Shown here piece by piece: positions 50,682 through 61,812 of a stretch of DNA of 64,000 bases (its first letter is position 1; every line of letters begins with the position of its first letter). The notes under the pieces were generated by a model. It was not told the origin of the DNA. It was given only the letters and a program-made list of their open reading frames with translations, and ran no database searches. The position numbers were made by a program, and so were the translations under genes. The DNA comes from Streptomyces acidiscabies (lineage in GTDB: Bacteria > Actinomycetota > Actinomycetes > Streptomycetales > Streptomycetaceae), in contig NZ_JAGJBY010000001.1 in NCBI RefSeq assembly GCF_020010905.1, positions 1,322,001 to 1,386,000 on the forward strand, in the 5' to 3' direction.

Positions 50682-51593
50682 ATGACTCAGTCCCACCCCA
50701 GGATCAGCAAGGCTGTCATCCCCGCGGCCGGCCTCGGAACCCGGTTCCTGCCGGCGACGAAGGCGACGCCCAAGGAGATGCTGCCGGTCGTGGACAAGCC
50801 CGCGATCCAGTACGTGGTCGAGGAGGCCGTGTCCGCCGGTCTCGACGACGTCCTCATGGTCACCGGCCGCAACAAGCGGCCCCTTGAGGACCACTTCGAC
50901 CGCAACTACGAGCTCGAGTCAGCGCTCCAGAAGAAGGGCGACGCCGCCCGGCTCTCCAAGGTCCAGGAGTCCAGCGACCTCGCGACCATGCACTACGTCC
51001 GCCAGGGCGACCCCAAGGGCCTCGGCCACGCGGTGCTGTGCGCGGCCCCGCACGTCGGCCAGGAGCCCTTCGCCGTCCTCCTGGGCGACGACCTGATCGA
51101 CCCGCGCGACCCCCTGCTCCAGCGCATGATCGAGGTCCGGGAGCGGCACGGCGGCAGCGTCGTCGCCCTCATGGAGGTCGCGCCCGAGCAGATCCACCTC
51201 TACGGGTGCGCGGCCGTACGGCCCACCGCCGACGCCGACGTCGTCGAGGTGACAGGCCTCGTCGAGAAGCCGGACCCCGCGGACGCCCCGTCCGCCTACG
51301 CGATCATCGGCCGCTACGTCCTCGACCCCGCCGTCTTCGGCATCCTGCGCACCACCGCACCCGGGCGCGGGGGCGAGATCCAGCTCACCGACGCCCTCCA
51401 GCAGCTCGCCCAGGACGAGTCGGCCGGCGGCCCCGTGCACGGCGTCGTCTTCAAGGGCCGCCGCTATGACACCGGCGACCGCGGCGACTACCTGCGTGCC
51501 ATTGTCAGACTCGCGTGCGAACGTGAAGACCTGGGACCGGACTTCCGGACCTGGCTCCACCGTTACGTCACCGAGGAGTTGCAGCCGCGTTGA
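50682..51593 (+). CDS. galU: UTP--glucose-1-phosphate uridylyltransferase
   Basis: 303 aa. Makes UDP-glucose. N-terminal nucleotide-binding signature AVIPAAGLGTRFLPATKATP with KEMLPVVDKPAIQYVVEEAV (about 11-50). Sugar-site motifs PKGLGHAVLCAAPHVGQEPF, VVEVTGLVEKPDPADAPSAY, and GRGGEIQLTDALQQLAQDES. ATG at 50682. Start of the six-gene run galU-moeA-moaC-mog-rimJ-glpR; its stop overlaps the moeA start. Confidence 0.96.
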   Translation: MTQSHPRISKAVIPAAGLGTRFLPATKATPKEMLPVVDKPAIQYVVEEAVSAGLDDVLMVTGRNKRPLEDHFDRNYELESALQKKGDAARLSKVQESSDLATMHYVRQGDPKGLGHAVLCAAPHVGQEPFAVLLGDDLIDPRDPLLQRMIEVRERHGGSVVALMEVAPEQIHLYGCAAVRPTADADVVEVTGLVEKPDPADAPSAYAIIGRYVLDPAVFGILRTTAPGRGGEIQLTDALQQLAQDESAGGPVHGVVFKGRRYDTGDRGDYLRAIVRLACEREDLGPDFRTWLHRYVTEELQPR

Positions 51594-52915
51594 GCACCGC
51601 CGCACCGCGCCCCGCCGCCCCGGACCGCACCTGGTCCGTGGACGAGCACCTTGAGGACGTCCTCGCGACCGTCCGCCCCCTCGAACCCATCGAGCTGCAA
51701 CTCCTCGACGCCCAGGGCTGCGTCCTCGTCGAGGACGTCACGGTCGCGGTCTCCCTGCCGCCGTTCGACAACAGCTCCATGGACGGGTACGCGGTACGGG
51801 TCGCGGACGTCGCGGGCGCGAGCGAGGAGTTCCCGGCCGCCCTGGAGGTCGTCGGGGACGTCGCGGCGGGAGCGCAGGCGGCCCTCCTGCACGTGGGCCC
51901 CGGCCAGGCCGCCCGCATCATGACCGGCGCCCCCCTGCCGCCCGGCGCCGAGACCGTCGTCCCCGTCGAGTGGACCGACGGCGGGCTCGGCGAGGGCCCG
52001 GTCGGCTCCATGCGCGCGCACAGCCTCGCCCCGGAGGGCGCCTTCGGGCACGTCCGCGTGTACCGGCCCGCCGAGGCCCGCGCGCACGTACGCGCGCAGG
52101 GCAGCGACGTCCGCGCGGGCGACCGCGCGCTGAGCGCCGGTACGGTCCTCGGGCCGCCGCAGATCGCCCTGCTCGCCGCGATCGGCCGGGGCACCGTCCG
52201 CGTACGCCCGCGCCCGCGCGTGGTCGTCCTGTCCACCGGCAGCGAACTGATCCAGCCCGGCGAGGAGTTGGCCGACGGGCAGATCTTCGACTCCAACAGC
52301 TTCGCCCTCACCGCCGCCGCCCGCGACGCCGGAGCGATCGCCTACCGCGTGGGCGCGGTCGCCGACGACCCCGAGACGCTGCGCTCCACCATCGAGGACC
52401 AACTGGTCCGCGCCGACCTGATGGTGACCACCGGCGGCGTCAGCGTCGGCGCGTACGACGTCGTCAAGGAGGCGCTGTCGTCCGTCGCCGACGAGGACGA
52501 GGAGGGCGCGGGCGTCGACTTCCGCACGCTCGCCATGCAGCCCGGCAAACCCCAGGGCTTCGGCACGGTCGGCCCCGACCACACGCCCCTGCTGGCCCTG
52601 CCCGGCAACCCGGTCTCCTCGTACGTCTCCTTCGAGCTGTTCGTCCGGCCCGCCATCCGCGCCCTGATGGGCCTCACGGACCTCCACCGGCCCACCACGC
52701 GCGCGAAGCTCACCGCCGACAGGCCCCTCAAGTCCCCGGCGGGCCGCCGCCAGTACCTGCGCGCCACCTGCGCCGACGGCACCGTCAGCCCCGTCGGCGG
52801 CGCCGGCTCCCACCTGGTCGCCGCCCTCGCGCACGCGGACGCGCTGATCGTCGTCCCCGAGGGCGTCGACCACGTCGAGCCGGGCACCGACGTCGAGGTC
52901 GTCCTCCTCGGCTGA
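51590..52915 (+). CDS. moeA: MoeA/gephyrin-like molybdotransferase (Glp-type)
   Basis: 441 aa from a TTG overlapping the galU stop (TTGA). MoeA domains: N-terminal [21 protein letters not shown] linker, [38 protein letters not shown] (about 105-124), then the molybdopterin-binding fold [74 protein letters not shown]. Catalyses molybdate insertion, or in the Corynebacteriales/Streptomyces relatives (Glp) acts in cell division with the membrane receptor GlpR encoded four genes downstream. Which role holds here cannot be told by sequence alone. Confidence 0.93.
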   Translation: MSTAAPRPAAPDRTWSVDEHLEDVLATVRPLEPIELQLLDAQGCVLVEDVTVAVSLPPFDNSSMDGYAVRVADVAGASEEFPAALEVVGDVAAGAQAALLHVGPGQAARIMTGAPLPPGAETVVPVEWTDGGLGEGPVGSMRAHSLAPEGAFGHVRVYRPAEARAHVRAQGSDVRAGDRALSAGTVLGPPQIALLAAIGRGTVRVRPRPRVVVLSTGSELIQPGEELADGQIFDSNSFALTAAARDAGAIAYRVGAVADDPETLRSTIEDQLVRADLMVTTGGVSVGAYDVVKEALSSVADEDEEGAGVDFRTLAMQPGKPQGFGTVGPDHTPLLALPGNPVSSYVSFELFVRPAIRALMGLTDLHRPTTRAKLTADRPLKSPAGRRQYLRATCADGTVSPVGGAGSHLVAALAHADALIVVPEGVDHVEPGTDVEVVLLG

Positions 52916-53025
52916 GGCGCCCGCGCGGGTGCGCCAGCCCGCAGGACGGTCCCGTTCCGTCGTCCCCGCCGGCCGGGGAGTACCGTGTCGCGCACAACAG
53001 GCCCGGACCGGGAGCGCCACACAGC

Positions 53026-53505
53026 ATGAGCACGCAGGACCGACTGACGCATATCGACGAGGCGGGCGCCGCCCGGATGGTCGACGTGACCGGCAAGGAC
53101 GTGACGGCCCGCACCGCGCGCGCGTCCGGCCGCGTCCTCGTCTCCCCGCGCGTGGTCGAGCTGTTGCGCGGCGAGGGCGTCCCCAAGGGCGACGCGCTCG
53201 CCGTGGCGCGCATCGCGGGCATCATGGGCGCCAAACGCACCCCGGACCTGATCCCGCTGTGCCACCCGCTGTCGCTGTCCGGTGTGACACTGGATCTGTC
53301 GGTCGCGGACGACGCCGTGGAGATCCTCGCCACGGTCCGCACGGCGGACCGCACGGGCGTCGAGATGGAGGCCCTCACCGCGGTCTCCGTCGCCGCGCTC
53401 ACCGTGATCGACATGGTCAAGGCGGTCGACAAGGGAGCGGTCATCACGGACGTGCGCGTGGAGCAGAAGACGGGCGGCAAGTCGGGCGACTGGAGCAGGA
53501 CATGA
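53026..53505 (+). CDS. moaC: Cyclic pyranopterin monophosphate synthase
   Basis: 159 aa. Second step of molybdopterin precursor synthesis. Signatures: [40 protein letters not shown] (about 62-81) and [20 protein letters not shown] with VKAVDKG (about 113-139), the MoaC Lys/Asp region. ATG at 53026, 110 bases after moeA, so its own promoter or a long leader is possible. Stop overlaps the next start (ATGA). Confidence 0.95.
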   Translation: MSTQDRLTHIDEAGAARMVDVTGKDVTARTARASGRVLVSPRVVELLRGEGVPKGDALAVARIAGIMGAKRTPDLIPLCHPLSLSGVTLDLSVADDAVEILATVRTADRTGVEMEALTAVSVAALTVIDMVKAVDKGAVITDVRVEQKTGGKSGDWSRT

Positions 53506-54032
53506 CACTCGACCCGTCCGTCGGCGGCGCGCTGCTCGCGCCGTACTCCGCGCTGGTCGTGACGGCCTCCAACCGGGCCTCCGCGGGCGTCTACGAGGAC
53601 AAGGGCGGCCCGCTGGTCGCCGAGGGCCTGCGCGCCCTCGGATTCGCCGTGGACGGCCCTCAGATCGTCCCCGACGGCGACCCCGTGGAGACGGTCCTGC
53701 GCGCGGGCGTGGACGCCGGGTACGACGTCATCGTCACCACCGGCGGCACCGGCGTCTCGCCCACCGACCGCACCCCCGAGGCGACCCGCGCGGTCCTCGA
53801 CCGCGAGGTCCCCGGCATCGCCGAGGCCATCCGCGCGTACGGCCGCGACAAGGTCCCCACCGCCGCGCTCTCCCGCGGACTCGCCGGCCTCGCGCGCGGG
53901 ACGCTCGTCGTCAACCTGCCGGGCTCCACCGGCGGGGTGAAGGACGGACTCGCCGTCCTGGAACCCCTCCTGGTCCACGCCGTCGACCAGGTCCGCGGCG
54001 GCGACCACCCCAGAGCCGGGGGTGCGAGCTGA
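53502..54032 (+). CDS. MogA/MoaB-type molybdopterin adenylyltransferase
   Basis: 176 aa. The MoCF-binding domain: [40 protein letters not shown] (about 72-91) and [20 protein letters not shown] (about 133-152). It adenylylates molybdopterin before metal insertion. Start overlaps the moaC stop by four bases. Its own stop overlaps a CTG that can open the rimJ-like frame. Confidence 0.92.
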   Translation: MTLDPSVGGALLAPYSALVVTASNRASAGVYEDKGGPLVAEGLRALGFAVDGPQIVPDGDPVETVLRAGVDAGYDVIVTTGGTGVSPTDRTPEATRAVLDREVPGIAEAIRAYGRDKVPTAALSRGLAGLARGTLVVNLPGSTGGVKDGLAVLEPLLVHAVDQVRGGDHPRAGGAS

Positions 54033-54058
54033 ACAGCGCAACCTGGCCCGCACGGCTG

Positions 54059-54679
54059 GTGGACGGCGACATCGTCCTGCGGCCGATAAAGGTCCGCGAC
54101 CAGAACGCCTGGCGCGAGGTCAACCGGCGCAACCGCGACTGGCTGCGCCCCTGGGAGGCGACGATCCCGCCGCCCGCGCCGAACGGCCCTCTCGCGCACC
54201 GGCCGACCTACCGCCAGATGGTCCGCCACCTGCGCTCCGAGGCGAACGCGGGCCGCATGCTGCCGTTCGTCATCGAGTACCAGGGGCGCCTGGTCGGCCA
54301 GTTGACGGTCGCCGGCATCACCTGGGGCTCCATGTGCTCCGGGCACGTCGGGTACTGGGTCGACGAGTCCGTGGCCGGGCGCGGGGTCATGCCGACGTCC
54401 GTCGCGCTCGTCGTCGACCACTGTTTCCGCACCGTCGGACTGCACCGCATCGAGGTCTGCATTCGCCCCGAGAACGGCCCGAGCCGCCGCGTGGTGGAGA
54501 AACTCGGATTCCGGGAGGAGGGCCTCCGGCCTCGTTATCTGCACATCGACGGCGCCTGGCGCGACCACCTCGTGTTCGCACTCACCTCCGAAGAAGTACC
54601 CGAAGGGCTCCTGAACCGCTGGCGCCGCTCGTACGACCGGCACCGCGCGCCCGGCCATCACACCGGACCGGGAAATTGA
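54059..54679 (+). CDS. RimJ/RimL-type GNAT acetyltransferase
   Basis: 206 aa from a GTG at 54059. Alternatively the frame opens at CTG 54029, overlapping the mog stop as CTGA, adding [10 protein letters not shown]: these residues look conserved, so the longer version is plausible. RimJ landmarks: DIVLRPIKVRDQNAWREVNR, WLRPWEATIP, GHVGYWVDESVAGRGVMPTS (acetyl-CoA loop), LHRIEVCIRPENGPSRRVVE, KLGFREEGLRPRYLHIDGAW. Acetylates N-terminal amino groups (ribosomal protein S5 in E. coli RimJ); target here unknown. Confidence 0.92.
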   Translation: MDGDIVLRPIKVRDQNAWREVNRRNRDWLRPWEATIPPPAPNGPLAHRPTYRQMVRHLRSEANAGRMLPFVIEYQGRLVGQLTVAGITWGSMCSGHVGYWVDESVAGRGVMPTSVALVVDHCFRTVGLHRIEVCIRPENGPSRRVVEKLGFREEGLRPRYLHIDGAWRDHLVFALTSEEVPEGLLNRWRRSYDRHRAPGHHTGPGN

Positions 54680-54852
54680 ATATGTGTTCGAAAATGATCG
54701 GGCGATGACCACCTCGAAACGCTGAAGTTCCGGTCCGATGCGGTCCGCTGATCGCATCGGTCACAAAAAAAGCTCGAAATATCAGCCGGATCGTGCGACA
54801 CACCGGCCCAATTGGCGGATGGCCTCAAGCAAATCCCTCTACGGTGTGAAGC

Positions 54853-56181
54853 GTGAGCAGCAGCGGCCTCATCTACGCAGTCATTGTCGGGGCCTGGGCC
54901 GCCTACTTGGTGCCGATGTGGCTCCGTAGGCAGGACGAGCTGAACGAGGCCCGTCCGACGGAACGCTTCAGCACAGCCATCCGGTTGCTGTCCGGCCGGG
55001 CGGGGATGGAGCGCCGGTACGCCCGGGACCTGAGGGCCCGCTCCGCCGAGGCGGGGGAGCCCGACGACGACGCCCTGGACGTCGCCACCGAACCGGTGGA
55101 CGTCCGGGCCTTCGCCATGCCTCCGGGGCGCCCGCAGGGGCACTTTGCGCAGGACACCGACGGCGCGCACGCGCGCGAGGCGTACCACGGGCGGGAGAAT
55201 CCGGCGCGGGACGCGCGCGAGGTGAGCGCCGCACGGGAGGCGCATCCCGCGCGTGAGGTGAACGTTTCGCGGGATTCCCGGGACGTCCGGGACGCTCGTG
55301 AGCGGGAGTCTCGTGAGCGGGACTCCCATGAGGGGCACGCCGCCCCCGCTCAGCAGCGCGTACCCGGCGCCCGGCGCACGCCCTCCGCGCGCGCCGACAG
55401 CCGGACGACCGAGCGCGCGCAGCGCTCGAAGGCCCTCGCGCGCCGCCGCCGCACCACGGTCCTGCTCTTCCTCGCCTTCACCTTCGGCGCGGTCGTCGCC
55501 GCCGTGGGGGGACTCGCGTTCCTCTGGGCGCCGGGTGTGCCCGCCGTGCTGCTCAGCGCGTACATCGCCTACCTGCGCTCCCAGGAGCACCGCCGCTTCG
55601 CCGTCCAGATGGACCGCCAGCGCGCGGAGGTCGCCGCGCAGCGCCTCAAGGAGCGCGTCCGCCAGCCGCACCGCCGCGCGTCCGCCTCGGTGTCCACGGA
55701 GGCGTTCGACGTCCCCGCAGAGGAGCCCGAACCGGCGGCCGAGCCCGATGACCCCGGCCTGCTCGCCCTGGCCGCCGACCGCCGCGCGCTCGTCGAGCAG
55801 ACCGACCACGCCGAGTGGGTCGACCAGCAGCGCGAGCGCCAGCGCCGTCCCGAGCACGGCGACAGCTGGGACCCCGTACCCGTGCCCCTGCCGACGTACG
55901 TCACCGCTCCCGTCGCCCCGCGCGCGACGTCCGACGTCGACCTAGGCGCCCCGGACACCTGGAGCTCCGCCCGCTCCAGCGCGGTCGCCCCGGACCACGA
56001 GGCGGAGGACGGGACGGCCCCCTCCGAGTCGTCGGCCGACGACGATCCCGCGCGCGCGGACGACGGCGAACGCTCCGACGCCCGCCGCGCCGCCTCGGCC
56101 CGCCGCTCCCGCGAACGCGGGCGCACGCCCCTGTTCGACCAGTACGAGGACGGCGACCGCCCGCGCGCGGCCAACGAATGA
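54853..56181 (+). CDS. sepX: Membrane divisome protein GlpR / SepX
   Basis: 442 aa from a GTG. N-terminal membrane helix (residues 3-22, SGLIYAVIVGAWAAYLVPMW) and a cytoplasmic region with Ala/Glu/Arg-rich low complexity (about 60-195, with EREARESR-like stretches), then a hairpin of two helices (about 200-240: TTVLLFLAFTFGAVVAAVGG, LAFLWAPGVPAVLLSAYIAY) and a long C-terminal tail with QRERQRRPEHGDSWDPVPVP. The layout and position downstream of galU-moeA match GlpR of Corynebacterium, the receptor of Glp, and SepX of Streptomyces, needed for septation. Identification rests on synteny and layout. Confidence 0.75.
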   Translation: MSSSGLIYAVIVGAWAAYLVPMWLRRQDELNEARPTERFSTAIRLLSGRAGMERRYARDLRARSAEAGEPDDDALDVATEPVDVRAFAMPPGRPQGHFAQDTDGAHAREAYHGRENPARDAREVSAAREAHPAREVNVSRDSRDVRDARERESRERDSHEGHAAPAQQRVPGARRTPSARADSRTTERAQRSKALARRRRTTVLLFLAFTFGAVVAAVGGLAFLWAPGVPAVLLSAYIAYLRSQEHRRFAVQMDRQRAEVAAQRLKERVRQPHRRASASVSTEAFDVPAEEPEPAAEPDDPGLLALAADRRALVEQTDHAEWVDQQRERQRRPEHGDSWDPVPVPLPTYVTAPVAPRATSDVDLGAPDTWSSARSSAVAPDHEAEDGTAPSESSADDDPARADDGERSDARRAASARRSRERGRTPLFDQYEDGDRPRAANE

Positions 56182-56277
56182 CCGTCCACCCCGTGACCTG
56201 CGACCGGGCCCCGGCTTCCCCTGGGGGACGGATTTTTGAGCAGGGCGATGAGGGTGCTAGAGTTTTACTCGTTGCAA

Positions 56278-56351
56278 GGGCCTGTGGCGCAGTCTGGTAG
56301 CGCACCTCGTTCGCATCGAGGGGGTCTGGGGTTCAAATCCCCACAGGTCCA
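56278..56351 (+). tRNA. tRNA-Ala (anticodon CGC)
   Basis: 74 nt. Acceptor GGGCCTG / CAGGTCC (one G-T pair); D arm GCGC/GCGC; anticodon stem CCTCG/CGAGG with loop TTCGCAT, anticodon CGC (reads GCG, the commonest Ala codon in such genomes); T arm TGGGG-TTCAAAT-CCCCA; discriminator A; no CCA. Confidence 0.92.
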
Positions 56352-56386
56352 CCCGCAACAACTGCTCGCTACGCGAGAGCAGTTGA

Positions 56387-56416
56387 GAAGACCCCATCCA
56401 ATCGGATGGGGTCTTC
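56387..56416 (+). terminator. Terminator of tRNA-Ala
   Basis: 13-bp perfect stem GAAGACCCCATCC / GGATGGGGTCTTC with a 4-base loop, followed by TGTTTTG, 35 bases after the tRNA. Confidence 0.8.
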
Positions 56417-56533
56417 TGTTTTGCCCGGACGGCCCCGGCTGACGGGGTGCCGGAGGCCGTAGGACGGGAGTTGGGGCGTCCAGGGTGCGTCGAGGGCTTC
56501 AGGGCGCCGTAGTTGGTCATCGGGCCGGCCCCG

Positions 56534-57295
56534 TCACCCGCGCAGGAAGTACAGGACTGTCATGGCCGCCGCTGTGGTCAGGACGACGCCCTGGAGCAGC
56601 CGGGACGGCATACGGCGGCCCAGATGCGCACCGGCGAAGCCGCCGATCACCGCGCCCGCGAGGAGGGCCGTCAGGTGGCGTGGGGCGCTCAGCGCGTCGG
56701 AGGCGGTGAGGAACAGGACCGTCGCGCTCAGGTAGACGGCCGTCACCTGCGCCGTACGCATCGGATTGCCGGTCGCCGCGTCGAGGCCCGTACCGACGCT
56801 CCACAGGGCCATCATCATGATGCCTACGGCTCCGCCGAAGTATCCGCCGTACACACCGAGCAGGAACTGGCCCGTCAGCAGGGCGGGCGGGGACAGCAGG
56901 GCCGTGCGCCCGCGCGAGGCGGCGAGGGCCCGGGAGAGGCGCGGGCCGCAGGCCAGGGTCACCGTCGCGAAGGCCAGCAGCCAGGGCACCGCCGCGTCGA
57001 AGGACGAGGCCGGGAGCGCCAGCAGGAGACCCGCGCCGACCAGGCCGCCGACGACGCTGATCGCCGTCAGCGTCCGCGTGGCGACCCCTTTGACCTGCTC
57101 GATCTCCCGCCGGTACACCCACGCGCTCGCCACCGAGCCGGGGACGAGCGCGACCCGGGACACCGCGTTCGCGGTGACCGGCGGCACGCCGAGGGCGACG
57201 AGGGCGGGCAGCGCGACGAACGTACCGCCGCCCCCTATGGCGTTCAGGGCGCCGGAGGCGACACCGGCCAGCAGGACGAGCAGCAACTCGGACAT
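56534..57295 (-). CDS. TauE/SafE-family sulfite/organic anion exporter-like membrane protein
   Basis: 253 aa, eight predicted helices in the usual 4+4 layout. Repeat 1 contains ASGALNAIGGGGTFVALPAL (about 11-30); repeat 2 contains LGVYGGYFGGAVGIMMMALW (about 152-171). The two GGG/GGxxG motifs are the TauE hallmarks. Transport of sulfonates or sulfite is known for relatives; the substrate here is unknown. ATG at 57295. Divergent from a LysR gene across 84 bases, which probably regulates it. Confidence 0.88.
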   Translation of the reverse strand: MSELLLVLLAGVASGALNAIGGGGTFVALPALVALGVPPVTANAVSRVALVPGSVASAWVYRREIEQVKGVATRTLTAISVVGGLVGAGLLLALPASSFDAAVPWLLAFATVTLACGPRLSRALAASRGRTALLSPPALLTGQFLLGVYGGYFGGAVGIMMMALWSVGTGLDAATGNPMRTAQVTAVYLSATVLFLTASDALSAPRHLTALLAGAVIGGFAGAHLGRRMPSRLLQGVVLTTAAAMTVLYFLRG

Positions 57296-57349
57296 TCGAC
57301 GAGCATCCCCGTACGACCGGCGCGCCCACAATGCGTGATCGACTCATCC

Positions 57350-57360
57350 TGCCTCAGGCA
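57350..57360. promoter_or_regulatory. LysR-site candidate
   Basis: TGCCT-C-AGGCA in the TauE/LysR gap. A TAGGCT -10-like hexamer follows 5-10 bases later, only about 10 bases from the LysR GTG, which suggests a leaderless LysR transcript. Confidence 0.35.
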
Positions 57361-57379
57361 CGGCCATAGGCTCAGAGCC

Positions 57380-58306
57380 GTGCGCTACGACCTGGACGAC
57401 CTGCGGCTCTTCCTCCACACCGTGACGGAAGGGTCGATCACGGCAGGCGCCCGGCGGATGCACCTGAGCCTCCCGTCGGCCAGCGCGCGCGTACGCGCGT
57501 TGGAGCGGCAGGCCGGCGTGCCGCTCCTGGTGCGCGAACGGCGCGGCGTACGGCCCACCCCGGCGGGCACGACGCTCGCCCGGCACGCGCGCGACGTCCT
57601 CGACCGGACCGCGCGCCTGGAGAGCGCCGTCGCCAGCTACAGCCGTTCACCCACGGCCCCGCTGGTCCTGCTGGGCGGCGGCTCGGCCATGCACCGGCTC
57701 GTGCCGCGCGCCCTGGTGACGTTCCTGCGCGCGCACCCGGACGTCGACGTCACGGTCTGCGAGAGCCCCACCCCGGGGACCGTGCGCAGGCTCGCCGACG
57801 GACAGGCGGACCTGGGGGTCGTCCTGGACGCCGAGGCCCGCGACTGCGGGCTGCGGACCGAGCCGCTGGGCGACGACTCCCTCGTCGTGATCGGCCGGGC
57901 CGGAGGGATTCTCGCCGGGCGTACGGCCCTGTCGTACGGCGAGGTCGCCGAGCATCCGCTCGTCGGGCTCGACGAGAGTTCGTCGCTGCGCCGCTGGATC
58001 GAACGGCGCCTCGGGGAGCGCGCACCGGTGGTGCGGTACCGGACGACTGTCGCGAGCCTGAACGTCCAAGTGGCGCTCGCCGCCGGTGGTGTCGGCCTCG
58101 CGGTCGTTCCGCGCCGGGCTCTCGATCCGGGCCGGTCGCTGGACGTGTGCGAACTCCAGGATCCCTGGGCCCGTCGGCATCATCTGCTGGCCTGGGGCGT
58201 CAAGGACGGGCCGCAGGCGGCTGTCACGGCCCTTGCGGATCATTTGAGGCGTGCGGCCCTGGCGGAGCCGTCGGCGGGGGCTCAGACGGCTGCTGAGGGC
58301 GCCTGA
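57380..58306 (+). CDS. LysR-family regulator
   Basis: 308 aa from GTG. Winged helix about 1-60: VRYDLDDLRLFLHTVTEGSI, TAGARRMHLSLPSASARVRA, LERQAGVPLLVRERRGVRPT. The substrate-binding domain (about 90-295) opens LVLLGGGSAMHRLVPRALV and ends GLAVVPRRALDPGRSLDVCE. It most likely controls the divergent TauE-type transporter. The GTG lies about 10 bases after a -10-like element, so translation may be leaderless. A longer open frame upstream crosses the TauE gene and is not real. Confidence 0.88.
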   Translation: MRYDLDDLRLFLHTVTEGSITAGARRMHLSLPSASARVRALERQAGVPLLVRERRGVRPTPAGTTLARHARDVLDRTARLESAVASYSRSPTAPLVLLGGGSAMHRLVPRALVTFLRAHPDVDVTVCESPTPGTVRRLADGQADLGVVLDAEARDCGLRTEPLGDDSLVVIGRAGGILAGRTALSYGEVAEHPLVGLDESSSLRRWIERRLGERAPVVRYRTTVASLNVQVALAAGGVGLAVVPRRALDPGRSLDVCELQDPWARRHHLLAWGVKDGPQAAVTALADHLRRAALAEPSAGAQTAAEGA

Positions 58307-58410
58307 AGGGCCCGTGCGGTTCCGGTCTCGGCTCGCCCGGCGTTGCACGGGTTCCGCCCCGACCTGCGAGGGCATCCGTCCGGGCACGGCTTGTCGCGCT
58401 CGCCGGCCCG

Positions 58411-60809
58411 TCACGGCTTCTGGTCCGACCGCGCGGCCAACGCCGCCGTCGACGCGGCGACCGCGAGCAGCGCGCAGACGGCGGTGGTCGCGCCGAGTGC
58501 CGTCCAGGGCGGGGACAGGGCCGGCGGGGCGGAGAGCAGGCCGAGCGCGGCGCTCATCCCGGAGAGGTCGACGAGTGTCACCAGGAGGCCCAGGAACGCC
58601 CCCGCGATGACGACGATCAGGGCCTCCAGGGCGGTGAGGCGCAGGAGTTGGGCGCGCGTCGCGCCGGTCAGCCGCAGGGACCTCAGCTCGCGGCCCCGGT
58701 CGGAGGCGGCCATCAACAGGGTGTTGACCAGAGCGACGGCCGTGTAGAGCACGGCGATCCCCAGGACGAGGAAGACCCCCACGCGCGCGGCACGGTTCGA
58801 GGCCGGGCGACTGGCCGTCACCCACTGGTCCTTGGTGAGCAGCCGTACGCCGTCCACCGCGCGCAGCGCCGACTCCACCACCGCACGGTCGGCCCCCGCG
58901 CGCACGCGTACGTCGACGCGGTCGGTCTTCGCCCCAGGGGCGTTCGCCGGGGTGACGTACGCGCCGCCCGCGCCCGTGCCGACGGCCAGGACGGCAGCGA
59001 TCCGCAGGGTCCGGGGCGTGCCGTCCGCGAGCCATACGCGGACCTCGTCGCCGACCCTGTGGCGGGCCCACTCCTCGGTGACGACGATCGAGCGGTCGTC
59101 GAGGTCGGTGATCCGCCCGGCGGTCACCGGCAGGCGCGCGGTGGCGGACAGCAGGGCCGGATCGACCGCGCGGGCCTCGGACTTCACCAGGGCGACGCCG
59201 TCCTCCAGGGTGTGCAGGACCGTGGGGGAGGAAGCGGACACGTCGGCTCCCGGGACGTCCCTCAGGCGCGCGACGGAGGCCGGGTCCGAGGGCAGGGCCA
59301 CGAAGTCGGCGGCCGTCTGCTGGCGCGCCTCACGCGCGCGGGCCTCCGCGAGGGTCGCGGGCGCGCCCAGGAGGGAGCCCGACAGGGCGACGGCGACCAG
59401 GACGGGCGCCGCGAGGGAGGCGGTGCGGCGCAGCGCGGTGGACGCGTTCTCACGCGCGAGGAGGCCCACAACGCCCCGGAAGCGGGTCGCCGGCCAGGAG
59501 AGCAGCCGGACCAGGGGGCGGATCAGCGCGGGGGACAGCAGGGCCACCGCCGTGATCAGGAGCATGGGGCGGCTGATGTACGTCTTGCGGTGCAGCAGGT
59601 CGCCCGGATCGGTCAGCAGCGCGTACGCGAGGGTCGCGACCGCCGTCAGCAGCAGGGCCGCCCCGCAGAGCCGGCGTCCCCGGGGCAGGGTGTCCGTGTC
59701 GACGGACGCCTCGCGCAGGGCCTGCGACGGGGCGGTGCGGCCCGCGCGCCAGGACGCGGCGACGGCGCCGCTCAGAGCGACCGTCAGGCCCGTCCAGAAC
59801 GCCACGTGGTACGGCCAGGTCCGGCCTCCCACGGCGAACCACGCGGGGGCGAGACCGGCGTCGACCACCAAGGCGCCCGCGTACGGTGCCGCGTACGCGC
59901 CGAGCGCGCAGCCCGCCGCCGACGCCAGGGCGCCGATCAGCAGGGCCTCCGCGAGGACCGTCCGCCGGACCTGGCCCGGTGTCGCGCCCGCCATGCGCAA
60001 CAGGCCGAACTCACGGCGGCGTTGGGCGACCGTGAAGGCGAACGTGGAAGCCACGACGAAGACCGACACGAACGCCGTGACCCCGCCCGCCGTCCCGAAC
60101 AGGGCGTTCAGTCCCGTCAGTTGCTCCGCCTGCCGGTCGGCGTCCGGGTCGGCTTCGGCCCGCGCGGCGCCGGTCAGGACTTGGACATCCGTGCCCGCGA
60201 GCGCGGCGCGCACGGCTGTCGCGTCGGCCTCGACGACCGCTTGGACGGTCTGCGGGGCGAGGGCGGTTGCCTGGGTATCCGTGAAGAAGACCGCGCGCTC
60301 GAAACCGAGGTCTTCCGCGATTCCGACGACCTTGAACGAGCCGTGGGGTGTGCGGAGTTGGGAGCCCAGAGCAGTCCAGCCGCCGGTTGCCACGACTTCG
60401 CGGGAACTTTGCGGTGGATGCCCCTCGTTGAGGCGGTACGAGGCGAAACGCGCCGTCGGCCAGGGGTGGCCGACGAGGTCGGTGGGGCCGCCGGTGACGG
60501 GGACCGGGAAGGAGCGGTCCTCGGTGACGCGGCCGACGGTGCGCAGGGCGGTGAGGGTTTCGGCGGAGAGAGGGTGCGGGGTGGCGAGTTCGGCGGTGCG
60601 GACACCGGTCGGCGTGGGGACGCGCAGGGTGTCCTGGGCGCGGACCACCACGGGCGCGGACGCGAAGCGCTCGGGGACGGGCGCGGGCGCCTGGAGGGTG
60701 GCGGCCAGCGCCTGTCCCATGACGACAAGGAGGGCTACGGCGGGGGTGAGGGCGATGAAGGCGCCGAGGAAGGTCATCCAGCGTGTGCGCAGGCCGGAGA
60801 GGGTGAGGC

Positions 60810-60816
<7 letters not shown>
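58411..60816 (-). CDS. ABC exporter permease, MacB/FtsX-type with two domains
   Basis: 801 aa. Helix 1 at residues 12-33 (MTFLGAFIALTPAVALLVVM), an extracellular region, then a first FtsX block (about 245-370; LFGTAGGVTAFVSVFVVAST, RRREFGLLRMAGATPGQVRR) and a second FtsX block near the C-terminus (LGIAVLYTAVALVNTLLMAA, RGRELRSLRLTGATRAQLLR). About ten helices, as in the antimicrobial-peptide/lipid exporters of actinomycetes. Start GTG at 60816 overlaps the ATPase stop by seven bases, so the pair is coupled. Confidence 0.9.
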
Positions 60817-61679
<863 letters not shown>

Positions 61680-61812
61680 GGCTCCACGAAACCGCCGCGA
61701 CCCGCGCGCGGTCGCTGGGGCAGGGGCGAGACCTGGGGTAGGGCCAGGCATACCCCCGAGGGTCGGTTCCGCCGTATGGCCGGGGCGGCGCGGCGCTTCT
61801 ACGGTGATCCGC

